Positions 8,797 to 16,860 of a stretch of 64,000 nucleotides of DNA are shown here, in pieces. Below the pieces are notes generated by a model. It saw only the letters and a program-made list of their open reading frames with translations. It had not been told where the DNA came from and searched no databases. Within the stretch, counting starts at the first letter, position 1. Every line of letters begins with the position of its first letter. The position numbers and the translations under genes are program-made. Origin of the DNA: Makana argininalis_A (GTDB lineage: Bacteria; Pseudomonadota; Gammaproteobacteria; Enterobacterales; Enterobacteriaceae); assembly GCA_044442745.1 (NCBI GenBank), contig JBISJS010000001.1, positions 186,001 to 250,000 on the forward strand, given 5' to 3'.

Positions 8797-10524
8797 TTAC
8801 ATCTTATTTGATGTTCTAATTCCTAATAAATATAATCCCAATTTTAAAGTTTTTCTTGTAAGTAAAAGTAATTTCATTCTAGAATTTAATATTTGATAAT
8901 TGTTAGATTTAATAATTGAACATTTTTCATAAAAAGAAGAAAATAATACTGAAATATCATAAAGATATGAACATAAAATGTTAGGTGTTGCTTTGTTATA
9001 TACTGAAATTAATATTTCTTCTAATTGTATTAATTTATTTGCTAATTTTATTTCATATTTTTGTTTAATATCAATAATATATATTAAAACTTTTTTATTT
9101 TTAAAATTACGTTCTATTATGGAAGAAATTCTCGCATATGCATATTGAATATATATATAAGTATTACCACTAAAATTTAACATATTATTCCAATTAAATA
9201 TATAATTGTGCACACGATTTCTAGATAAATCATTATATTTAATGGAACCTATTCCAACTATTTTAGATAATTTTTCTAATTCTTTTTTTTTTATATTTGG
9301 ATTTTTACTATTAATTAATATTTTTGCACGTAATATAGATTCATTTAAAAATGCAATAAGTTTAATATTAAAACCATCTCTTGTTTTAAACGGTTTTCCA
9401 TTTGTATTTAATATCATGCCAAACATATAATGTTTCATGTAAACATTTTTAGGTACATATCCAGCTTTTCGTACTATTTTGAATATTTGCATTAAATATT
9501 GATTTTGGCGAGAATCAACAAAATATACGATTTTATCGGCTTTTAAAGTTTCATATCTATATTTAGCACAAGCAATATCAATTGCACTATATAAATAAGA
9601 TCCATCATTTTTTTTAATAATAACTCCCATTTTATCACCATTTTTATTTTTAAATTCATTTAGAAAAATTATAATATTTCCATTTAAATTAAAAGCTATT
9701 TTTTTTTTAATTAGATCATTTATAATAAAAGGTAATAAATTATTGTAAAAACTTTCACCGTAAATGTCATTATTGTTTAATGTAACATTGAGTTTATCAT
9801 AAATAATTTGATTTTTTTTAATACTATATAAAAGTATTTTTTTCCATAAATTTATACAAAATTTATCTCCATGTTGTAGTTTCACTAAATATTTTTTTGA
9901 TAATTTACAAAATATTGAATCTTTTTTATAACTAATTTTTGCTAAACAATAATAATTTTCTAATTGAGACATTTTGATCTTAGATTTTGTAATTTTTTTT
10001 TTAACCATATATGCTATTAACATACCAAATTGTGTACCCCAGTCACCTATATGATTTACTTTTATAACATTTAAACCTAGAAATAATACTATTCTATAGT
10101 AAGCATCACCTATAATTGTTGATCTTAAATGTCCTACATGCATTTCTTTAGCTATATTTGGAGATGAATAATCTATTACTATCTTGTGAGATTTTAATTT
10201 TTTTATTCCAATTCTTTTTGATTTGATATAATTTAAAATTAAATTTTCTATAAATTTTATATTTATAAAAAAATTAATAAAACCTGGATATATAATATCA
10301 ATTTTATTAATTAAACCTTTTAATTTTATAAAATTAACTATTCTTTTTGCTAATACTATAGAATCTATTCCAAATTTTTTGGCAATAAATATAATAAAAC
10401 TTGATTGATAATTGCCAAATTTTAATATATTTGTTTTATTTATATTTATTAAATAATTTTTTTTTAATCCAAAAAATATAAAAATATTTTTTATTTCTTT
10501 AGAAATTAATTTAATTATATTCAA
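8797..10524 (-). CDS. argS: Arginyl-tRNA synthetase
   Basis: Class I synthetase charging tRNA-Arg. 575 residues, full length. The ArgRS-specific N-terminal additional domain precedes the signature SSPNIAKEMHVGHLRSTIIGD (HIGH motif HVGH). The C-terminal DALR anticodon-binding region is present with YAYARISSI. There is no canonical KMSKS, which is normal for many ArgRS. Divergent from metG across a 190-base spacer holding a long inverted repeat. Confidence 0.96.
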   Translation of the reverse strand: MNIIKLISKEIKNIFIFFGLKKNYLININKTNILKFGNYQSSFIIFIAKKFGIDSIVLAKRIVNFIKLKGLINKIDIIYPGFINFFINIKFIENLILNYIKSKRIGIKKLKSHKIVIDYSSPNIAKEMHVGHLRSTIIGDAYYRIVLFLGLNVIKVNHIGDWGTQFGMLIAYMVKKKITKSKIKMSQLENYYCLAKISYKKDSIFCKLSKKYLVKLQHGDKFCINLWKKILLYSIKKNQIIYDKLNVTLNNNDIYGESFYNNLLPFIINDLIKKKIAFNLNGNIIIFLNEFKNKNGDKMGVIIKKNDGSYLYSAIDIACAKYRYETLKADKIVYFVDSRQNQYLMQIFKIVRKAGYVPKNVYMKHYMFGMILNTNGKPFKTRDGFNIKLIAFLNESILRAKILINSKNPNIKKKELEKLSKIVGIGSIKYNDLSRNRVHNYIFNWNNMLNFSGNTYIYIQYAYARISSIIERNFKNKKVLIYIIDIKQKYEIKLANKLIQLEEILISVYNKATPNILCSYLYDISVLFSSFYEKCSIIKSNNYQILNSRMKLLLLTRKTLKLGLYLLGIRTSNKM

Positions 10525-10626
10525 TATATTACCTTATATTAAGTTATTAAATTTTTTTTAAAAATTAATGTACTTGTTTAAATAAAATTTATAATTTAGT
10601 ATATATTATTAATAATAAAATATTAA

Positions 10627-10683
10627 TTATTAATTATACAAATTTAATAAATTAATAATTAATTAAATTTGTATAATTAATAA
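10627..10683. repeat. 22-bp perfect inverted repeat in the argS-metG divergent spacer
   Basis: TTATTAATTATACAAATTTAAT at 10627-10648 is the exact reverse complement of 10662-10683, with a 13-base loop. It contains one C/G pair and is otherwise A+T. It sits about 30 bases before the metG start and about 100 before argS. It has no T-run that would make it an obvious terminator. Confidence 0.8.
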
Positions 10684-10715
10684 ATTTTTAAAAATATTTT
10701 ATATTTAAATTAAAA

Positions 10716-12392
10716 ATGAAAAAAAAATTAATTACAAGTTCTCTTCCATATATTAATGGAGTGAAACATATAGGTAATTTAATAGGTTCAATTTTACCTG
10801 CCGATATATGTGCAAGATATTTTCGTCAACAAAAATATAATGTATTATTTATATGTGGAACAGATGAACATGGAACCCCAGCTGAAATAGGTGCAATTAA
10901 AAAAAAAATTAATATAAATAAATTTTGTAAAAAAAATTATATTTTACAAAAAAATATATATAAAAAATTTAATATCAGTTTTGATTTTTTTGGTAGAACT
11001 TCTTCTTTATTTAATCATAAATTTGTAAAAAATATTTTCAATATTTTAGATAAAAATGGATTTATATTTTCTAAACATATTAATCAAATTTATTCTGTTG
11101 AAGATAAAAGATTCATGCCTGATCGTTATATAGAAGGACAATGTCCATTTTGTAATTTTTATAATGCACGTAGTGATCAATGTGATAATTGTGGTTCTAT
11201 TTTTAATATAAATGAATTAATAAACCCTAGATCTGTATTAAATCCTTTTAGTACTTTAAAAATATTAGATAGTGAACATTTATTTTTTAATTTTAAAAAA
11301 ATAGAAAATAAATTAAAATATTGGATCACTCAAAATTCTTCTTGGTCTTATATTGTAAAAGGCATTTCTAATAAATGGATTAAAAAAGATCTTAAACCTA
11401 GATGTATAACAAGAGATTTAAAATGGGGTATAAAAGTACCAAAGTCAAGATTTGAAAATAAAGTTTTTTATGTATGGTTTGATGCTATTTTAGGATATAT
11501 TAGTTTAACTAAAGAATTATCATGTAAAAAAAAAAAAAATAATTTATGGAAAAAATGGTGGAAAAATAACAAAAATGTAGATTTAATACAATTTATGGCT
11601 AAAGATAATATTTTTTTTCATTCAATATTGTTACCATCTATAATGATGGCTACAAAAGAAAAATGGACATTACCTAATAATATCAAAGGATTAAATTGGT
11701 TAACATATGAAGGAAAAAAATTTTCTACAAGTTTAAATTATGGAGTATTTACAGACAAAGCTCTTAAATTTTTTCCTTCAGATTATTGGAGATATACTCT
11801 GTTTTATATGATTCCAGAATCTCATGATTCTGATTTTTCTTTTAATTTAATGTCTAATATAATTAATAAATTATCAAATAGTCTTGGAAATTTTGTTAAT
11901 AGAGTAACATCTATTATAATTAAAAATTATAATGGTACTCTTAATTATGGTTATATTCCAGATAATAAATTAATAAATATAATTTTAAAATATATTTATA
12001 AATATGATTATTTTATGCATAAATTAGAATATAGAAAATCAGGTTATATTATGCTTAAATTATGGCAATTGGGTAATACATATTTTACTAAAAAAAAACC
12101 ATGGTTAAAAAATAATACTTACTTATTTCAATATCATAATATTTTAAAAAATTGTTTATGGTTAATTTTCATATACAGTTGTATTTTATATCCTATTGCT
12201 CCTGAAATTGCTTTAGATATTAAAAATATTTTACCTATTAATAAACATTATTGGTCAGATTCAAAATCATTTTTAAAACAATATTGGTTATTACATGAAT
12301 TAAAAGTTACATCATTTTCAAAAAAATTAATACATAAAATTAGCAAAAAAAAAATTAATAAATTAAAAAAATTTTTTAAAGGTAAAATATAA
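10716..12392 (+). CDS. metG: Methionyl-tRNA synthetase, archaeal/eukaryotic-type
   Basis: Class I synthetase charging both methionine tRNAs. 558 residues: Rossmann core with KHIGN, a zinc knuckle CPFCNFYNARSDQCDNC near residue 145, then LKPRCITRDLKWG, KVFYVWFDA and QFMAKDN blocks, and the lysine loop KFSTS in place of E. coli KMSKS. These blocks resemble the archaeal/eukaryotic MetRS class far more than E. coli MetG. The C-terminal EMAP-like dimerisation domain of the 677-residue E. coli enzyme is absent; the protein ends in the helical anticodon domain and a Lys-rich tail. Function is secure; the subclass is read from motifs. Confidence 0.95.
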   Translation: MKKKLITSSLPYINGVKHIGNLIGSILPADICARYFRQQKYNVLFICGTDEHGTPAEIGAIKKKININKFCKKNYILQKNIYKKFNISFDFFGRTSSLFNHKFVKNIFNILDKNGFIFSKHINQIYSVEDKRFMPDRYIEGQCPFCNFYNARSDQCDNCGSIFNINELINPRSVLNPFSTLKILDSEHLFFNFKKIENKLKYWITQNSSWSYIVKGISNKWIKKDLKPRCITRDLKWGIKVPKSRFENKVFYVWFDAILGYISLTKELSCKKKKNNLWKKWWKNNKNVDLIQFMAKDNIFFHSILLPSIMMATKEKWTLPNNIKGLNWLTYEGKKFSTSLNYGVFTDKALKFFPSDYWRYTLFYMIPESHDSDFSFNLMSNIINKLSNSLGNFVNRVTSIIIKNYNGTLNYGYIPDNKLINIILKYIYKYDYFMHKLEYRKSGYIMLKLWQLGNTYFTKKKPWLKNNTYLFQYHNILKNCLWLIFIYSCILYPIAPEIALDIKNILPINKHYWSDSKSFLKQYWLLHELKVTSFSKKLIHKISKKKINKLKKFFKGKI

Positions 12393-12402
12393 TTAATTTC
12401 AA

Positions 12403-12453
12403 AACTTTCATAAATTTATAAAAATATATATAAATATTAAATTTATGAAAGTT
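12403..12453. terminator. Bidirectional terminator between metG and pfkA
   Basis: A perfect 16-bp stem (12403-12418 with 12438-12453) built on AACTTTCATAAATTTA is flanked by AAAA on the left and GTTTT on the right, giving a T-tail for each strand. The right arm contains the last codons and stop of pfkA, so the coding end doubles as terminator sequence. Confidence 0.75.
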
Positions 12454-13405
12454 GTTTTATTGTTTTTAACATTTCATAATTAAATGATTTTCTAATATTT
12501 TCTATTGCATTATTTATACTATAATGTGTGATTTTATTATTTTTAATTCCTATACAACAATTTTTATATCCATTTAAAATCAGTTTAATAGAATAAATTC
12601 CCATTTTTGAAGCTAAAATTCTATCATAAGCAACAGGATTTCCCCCTCTTTGGATGTGACCAAGAATAGTTGCTCTTGTTTCTATTCCTGTTTCTTTTTC
12701 TATATATTTTTCTAATTCATAAATATTACAAATATGTTCAGTAATTATTACTACTGCGTTTTTTTTAATTTTATGTATATAATTTTTAATTTGTATAATT
12801 ATTTCTTTTGGTTCAAAATTTGATTTGTTTAATATTATAAATTCACATCCACTAGCAATAGCTGCTGATATAGTTAAATCACTACAATACCTACCCATAA
12901 CTTCTACAATAGATATTCTATTATGAGATTTAGATGTATCACGTAATTTATCAATAGATTTAATAATAGTTTCTAATGCTGTAAAATACCCTATTGTATA
13001 ATCAGTTCCTGAAATATCATTATCAATTGTACCAGGTAAACATATACATGGGAATCCCATTTCATTTATTTTTTTTGCGCCTATATATGATCCATTTCCT
13101 CCTATAACTAATAAATAATCTATACCTAAATTTATTAAATTATTTATAGAAATTAAACGATTATTTTTTTTTTTAAATTCTGTAAATCTTGCTGATCCTA
13201 AAAATGTACCACCTTTATTAATGATATCTGAAACAGAACTTTTATAAAGTTTAATTATTTTAGATTTAAATAAACCTAAATAACCATCATATATTCCATA
13301 AATTTTAAGTCCTTTAGAAATGCCATAATAAACTATACTTCTAATGGCTGCATTCATTCCAGGAGCATCGCCGCCACTTGTAAGAATACCTATTTTTTTA
13401 ATCAT
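12443..13405 (-). CDS. pfkA: 6-phosphofructokinase I
   Basis: ATP-dependent phosphorylation of fructose 6-phosphate, the committed step of glycolysis. 320 residues, the exact family length. It shows TSGGDAPGMNAAIR at the ATP site, GGNGS, the catalytic PGTIDNDISGTDYTIG with the active-site Asp, and GHIQRGG. It converges on metG and shares a terminator whose stem overlaps its stop codon. Intact. Confidence 0.97.
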   Translation of the reverse strand: MIKKIGILTSGGDAPGMNAAIRSIVYYGISKGLKIYGIYDGYLGLFKSKIIKLYKSSVSDIINKGGTFLGSARFTEFKKKNNRLISINNLINLGIDYLLVIGGNGSYIGAKKINEMGFPCICLPGTIDNDISGTDYTIGYFTALETIIKSIDKLRDTSKSHNRISIVEVMGRYCSDLTISAAIASGCEFIILNKSNFEPKEIIIQIKNYIHKIKKNAVVIITEHICNIYELEKYIEKETGIETRATILGHIQRGGNPVAYDRILASKMGIYSIKLILNGYKNCCIGIKNNKITHYSINNAIENIRKSFNYEMLKTIKQLS

Positions 13406-13570
13406 AAATTACTCTTAATTTTAAATTTTAATAAATTTAAATATATTATATAATTAATGTAATAATAATTATTATTTTAATCAATAATAATTATTTAATT
13501 TTCTTATATTATAATAAATATAATTTAACTTAAATTAATATATTAATTTTGTTAATTTTTAAAAAAATAC

Positions 13571-13598
13571 TTGATATTTTTATAAAAGTATGTAATAA
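13571..13598 (+). promoter_or_regulatory. Possible promoter of the yobF-like/cspC transcript
   Basis: TTGATA at 13571-13576 and TAATAA at 13593-13598, 16 bases apart, lie about 60 bases before the yobF-like start. The -35 is close to consensus, the -10 is weak, and background A+T makes chance matches common. Confidence 0.35.
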
Positions 13599-13631
13599 AA
13601 ATTTAAATTTAAATGAGGTACGATTTTGTAT

Positions 13632-13719
13632 ATGAGTATTAATTTATTCAAGAAACTTTTAGAAAAAAATAAAAATTTCTTATAACCACTTCTCTACAGA
13701 TTCTTATCTTAGTTCCTAA
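13632..13719 (+). pseudogene. yobF: Relic or slippage-dependent yobF-like small gene
   Basis: ATG opens MSINLFKKLLEKNK and then stops after 17 codons. If one A is dropped from the A7/A5 tracts at 13663-13675, the frame continues as ISYNHFSTDSYLSS and ends at 13719, giving 28 residues. Compared by memory with E. coli YobF, the joined peptide lines up without gaps at Met1, Leu10, Lys12, Phe20, Ser21 and Tyr25. In E. coli yobF directly precedes cspC in one transcript, and the next gene here is cspC. Whether it is translated through transcriptional slippage or is dead cannot be seen. Confidence 0.5.
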
Positions 13720-13782
13720 AACATTATAATTAATATATTATTTATTGTTTAAATTTAAATAAAATTATAAAGGAAGTAAAAT

Positions 13783-13992
13783 ATGTCAAAGATAAAAGGT
13801 CAAGTGAAATGGTTTAATGAATCTAAAGGTTTTGGTTTTATTACCCCAACAGATGGTAGTAAAGATGTTTTTGTTCATTTTTCTGCTATTCAAGGTAGTG
13901 GATTTAAAACTTTAACAGAAGGACAAAATGTAGAGTTTGAAATTCAAGATGGTCAAAAAGGTCCTTCAGCTATAAATGTAACAACTATATAA
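13783..13992 (+). CDS. cspC: Cold-shock-family RNA chaperone CspC
   Basis: 69-residue OB-fold nucleic-acid-binding protein. The RNA-binding motifs KGFGFI and VFVHFSAI are intact. Residues GQVKWFNESKG and GQNVEFEIQDGQKGP match CspC rather than CspE, and the yobF-like relic upstream supports this. A clear ribosome site AGGAAG lies 8-9 bases before ATG. CspC in E. coli is constitutive and stabilises stress mRNAs; it is the only cold-shock protein in the window. Its codons are less AT-biased than its neighbours, suggesting strong constraint. Confidence 0.93.
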   Translation: MSKIKGQVKWFNESKGFGFITPTDGSKDVFVHFSAIQGSGFKTLTEGQNVEFEIQDGQKGPSAINVTTI

Positions 13993-14311
13993 TATTTGAT
14001 TTTAATTAATTTTTTATTATATTTTAAAAATTAATATAAAATAATCACCCCATTAAATTTTAATAATAATGGGGTTTAATTTTTAAAAATATAATTAATA
14101 TATATAATATTAAATATATTATAATTATTTTTTTAAAATTTCTTAAATTTACTTTATTTACTAATTAAATTACTAAAATTAATATTTTTTTAAATATAAT
14201 TAAATTTAATTTAGTTATTGATTAAATTATATTTAAAATAATTAATATATTAAAATATATTTTATATTAAATTTTTTTAAAGAAAAATATTTTATTATAT
14301 TTCAGGATAAA
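13993..14311. other. AT-rich spacer between cspC and thrS
   Basis: About 320 bases. It contains the cspC terminator at 14047-14075 and then only A+T sequence with partial inverted repeats near 14195-14250. I looked for leftovers of the missing ThrRS N-terminal domains here and found none. Confidence 0.6.
14047..14075 (+). terminator. Intrinsic terminator of cspC
   Basis: ACCCCATTA (14047-14055) pairs with TAATGGGGT (14067-14075) and is followed by TTAATTTTT. Four G-C pairs in an otherwise GC-free spacer make this one of the clearest terminators in the window. Confidence 0.85.
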
Positions 14312-15553
14312 ATGATAAAAAAATTAAAAGAATGTATTAGTAGAGATCATAGAAAAATAGGTAAAAATTTAGAATTGTATCATATTCAAGAAGAATCACC
14401 AGGAATGGTTTTTTGGCATAATTCTGGATTAATAATTTTTAATGAAATAAAATCATTTATTAGAATGAAGTTAAAAAAACATAAATATCAAGAAGTTAAA
14501 AGTCCGTTAATTATAGATAAAAAATTATGGGAAAAAACAGGTCATTGGGATAATTATTCTCAATATATTTACACAACTTCATCAGAAAAGCGAAATTATT
14601 GTATTAAACCAATGAATTGTTTAGGTCATATACAATTATTTAATAATAAATTAAATTCATATAAAGATTTTCCAATTAAAATTGCAGAATTTGGCCATTG
14701 TCATAGAAATGAACCATCTGGTTCTTTATATGGTTTAATGAGAGTAAGAGAATTTACTCAAGATGATGCTCATATTTTTTGTACGTTAAAACAATTGAAA
14801 AATGAATTAAATGATTGTATTAAAATGACTTATAATATATATAATACATTTGGTTTTAATAAAAATAAAATTTTTGTAAAGTTATCTACCCGTCCAAAAA
14901 AATATATTGGTAAAGATGAAGATTGGAAAAAAGCAGAAGAAGATTTAAAATCATCTTTAATTCAAAATAATATTAAATTTGAAATTAAAAAAGAAGAAGG
15001 TGCATTTTATGGACCTAAAATAGAATTTACTCTTCTTGATTGTATAAATCGTTTGTGGCAATGTGGAACTATTCAAATTGATTTTGCTTTACCTAATAGA
15101 CTTGGATCTTTTTATATTGATAAAAATAACAAAAAAATAACACCAGTAATAATTCACAGAGCCATTTTAGGTTCAATAGAAAGATTTATTGGTATCATCA
15201 CAGAAGAATTAGAAGGTAATTTTCCAACATGGTTGGCTCCAATACAAATTGTAATTTTAAATATAACAAAAGAACAAATTTTATATGTAAAAAAAATAAA
15301 TGAAAAATTATTAAATTTAAATATTAGAACAAAATTAGATATAAGAAATAAAAACATAAGTTATAAAATAAGAGATCATATTTTAACCAAAATACCTTAT
15401 ATGATAATATGCGGTAATGAGGAAATGAAATCAAATAATATTACATTACGCACAAGAAAAGGAAAAAAAATAGAAAAAATAGAAATAAATAATATGATAA
15501 ATAACATTAAAAAAGAAATTAAAAATAGATATTTATATCAAATGGGAGAATAA
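14312..15553 (+). CDS. thrS: Threonyl-tRNA synthetase lacking TGS and editing domains
   Basis: Class II synthetase. At 413 residues it is about 230 shorter than E. coli ThrRS (642) and begins just before the catalytic domain: RDHRKIGK, then motif 2 region FGHCHRNEPSGSLYGLMRVREFTQDDAH, motif 3 RAILGSIERFIGI, and the C-terminal anticodon domain. The N1 (TGS) and N2 (editing, His-rich) domains are missing. The ATG has a good ribosome site, CAGGATAAA, directly upstream, so this is a clean shorter gene, not an assembly break. It should charge tRNA-Thr but not hydrolyse Ser-tRNA-Thr. First gene of the infC/ribosomal protein/pheST cluster. Confidence 0.95.
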   Translation: MIKKLKECISRDHRKIGKNLELYHIQEESPGMVFWHNSGLIIFNEIKSFIRMKLKKHKYQEVKSPLIIDKKLWEKTGHWDNYSQYIYTTSSEKRNYCIKPMNCLGHIQLFNNKLNSYKDFPIKIAEFGHCHRNEPSGSLYGLMRVREFTQDDAHIFCTLKQLKNELNDCIKMTYNIYNTFGFNKNKIFVKLSTRPKKYIGKDEDWKKAEEDLKSSLIQNNIKFEIKKEEGAFYGPKIEFTLLDCINRLWQCGTIQIDFALPNRLGSFYIDKNNKKITPVIIHRAILGSIERFIGIITEELEGNFPTWLAPIQIVILNITKEQILYVKKINEKLLNLNIRTKLDIRNKNISYKIRDHILTKIPYMIICGNEEMKSNNITLRTRKGKKIEKIEINNMINNIKKEIKNRYLYQMGE

Positions 15554-15555
15554 AA

Positions 15556-16092
15556 ATCAAAAACTGTAAAAAAAAAAAAATATTAAGTAAAAATCGTATA
15601 AATAAAGAAATAAATGAATTACAAGTAAGACTTACTGATTTAGATGGTAAATATATTGGTATTGTTGATATAAATACAGCATTAAAAGAAGCTAATAAAG
15701 TTGGAGTCGATTTAGTAGAAATTAATTCAAATTCAAACCCTACAGTTTGTAAAATAATAGATTATGGAAAATTTATTTACGAAAAAAAAAGAAATTATAA
15801 AAATAAAAAAAAGAAACAAAAAAAAATACAAATTAAAGAAATAAAATTTCGTCCTAATACAGATAAAAATGATTATAAAATAAAAATTAAAAATTTATCT
15901 AGATTTTTAAAAAATGGAAATAAAGTTAAAATAACTATTAGATTTAGAGGTAGAGAAATATTTCATAAAAATATTGGAATTCAAATATTAAATAAAATTA
16001 AAAATGATCTTAATGAAATATCTATTTTAGAATATTTTTCTAAAATACCTGAAGGAAAACAAATTATAATGATTTTATCTCCTAAAAAATAA
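15556..16092 (+). CDS. infC: Translation initiation factor IF-3 (ATC start codon)
   Basis: IF-3 binds the 30S subunit and monitors start-codon and initiator-tRNA choice. The frame following thrS by two bases has no ATG, GTG or TTG at its beginning. Counting back from the conserved block NRIN, an ATC at 15556 falls exactly where E. coli infC has its AUU start, giving 178 residues (E. coli 180). GGGAG at 15544-15548 is a ribosome site at proper distance, inside the thrS end. Conserved KIIDYGKF, IKFRP, and the C-terminal RFRGREIFHKNIG and PEGKQIIMILSPKK are present. Use of a rare start in infC is the known basis of IF-3 autoregulation. Confidence 0.93.
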   Translation: MKNCKKKKILSKNRINKEINELQVRLTDLDGKYIGIVDINTALKEANKVGVDLVEINSNSNPTVCKIIDYGKFIYEKKRNYKNKKKKQKKIQIKEIKFRPNTDKNDYKIKIKNLSRFLKNGNKVKITIRFRGREIFHKNIGIQILNKIKNDLNEISILEYFSKIPEGKQIIMILSPKK

Positions 16093-16170
16093 TTTTTTTA
16101 AAATAATTTATATCAATTAATTTAAATTCAAAATAATTTATATCAATTTTTTATTAAAAACATTAATTTT

Positions 16171-16368
16171 ATGAAAAAAATAAAAACACTTAAAAGCGCT
16201 GCTAAACGTTTTAAAAAAACTTCATCTGGAAAATTTAAACATAAAAGATCTAATCTTAGACATATTTTAACAAAAAAAACAACTAAAAGAAAAAGAAATT
16301 TAAGAAAAAAAAATTTAATATCTAAAAATGATATAAAATCAATAATTAAATGCTTACCTTATAATTAA
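16171..16368 (+). CDS. rpmI: 50S ribosomal protein L35
   Basis: 65 residues, the standard length, beginning MKKIKTLKSAAKRFKKT with KHKRSNLRHILTKK following, typical of L35. It lies between infC and rplT in the conserved enterobacterial order. In E. coli excess L20 represses this mRNA; I cannot see that site with confidence here. Confidence 0.96.
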   Translation: MKKIKTLKSAAKRFKKTSSGKFKHKRSNLRHILTKKTTKRKRNLRKKNLISKNDIKSIIKCLPYN

Positions 16369-16410
16369 TTTATAAAAATTATTTTTCAACATGTTTTTTG
16401 GAGTAATTTA

Positions 16411-16767
16411 ATGTCTAGAATTAAAAGAAGTGTTTCTGCTAGAAAAAGACATAAAAAAATTTTAAAAAAAGCAAAAGGATATTACGGTGCAAGATCACGT
16501 GTTTATCGTGTAGCTTTTCAGTCAATTATAAAATCAGGACAGTATTCTTATAGAGATAGAAGACAAAAAAAAAGAAATTTTCGTAAACTGTGGATATTAC
16601 GTATAAATGCTGCTACACGCCAAAATGGTCTTTCTTATAGTCGTTTTATTAATGGTTTAAAAAATTTAAATATTAAAATCAATAGAAAAATATTATCTGA
16701 TATTGCAATTTCAGATAAAAATGTTTTTAAAAAATTAGTTTTAAAATCAATTAAAAAAATTGCATAA
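16411..16767 (+). CDS. rplT: 50S ribosomal protein L20
   Basis: 118 residues, exact family length, starting MSRIKRSVSARKRHKKIL and containing YYGARSRVYRVA and INAATRQNGLSYSRFI. L20 assembles early on 23S rRNA and in E. coli represses its own operon. A ribosome site GGAG sits about 9 bases before ATG. A G+C hairpin follows the gene, before pheS. Confidence 0.97.
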   Translation: MSRIKRSVSARKRHKKILKKAKGYYGARSRVYRVAFQSIIKSGQYSYRDRRQKKRNFRKLWILRINAATRQNGLSYSRFINGLKNLNIKINRKILSDIAISDKNVFKKLVLKSIKKIA

Positions 16768-16776
16768 TTTATATCT

Positions 16777-16800
16777 AAGCCTTCATGTCAAAGAAGGCTT
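16777..16800 (+). terminator. Hairpin between rplT and pheS, terminator or attenuator remnant
   Basis: AAGCCTTC (16777-16784) pairs perfectly with GAAGGCTT (16793-16800) over an 8-base loop, followed by CTCTATTTAAT. In E. coli this position holds the pheM leader and pheST attenuator. A real pheM-like Phe-rich leader is not evident, so I read it as an intrinsic terminator that may be partly read through. Confidence 0.65.
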
Positions 16801-16860
16801 CTCTATTTAATAAAAATAATTTTTTAAAAAAATAAAATTTATTTTTAGGGATTTAAGTAG

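Noticed and set aside
16785..16835. 16-codon ORF in the rplT-pheS spacer as a possible pheM leader
   Set aside because: It has only two Phe codons, starts inside the hairpin loop and does not resemble the Phe-rich pheM peptide.
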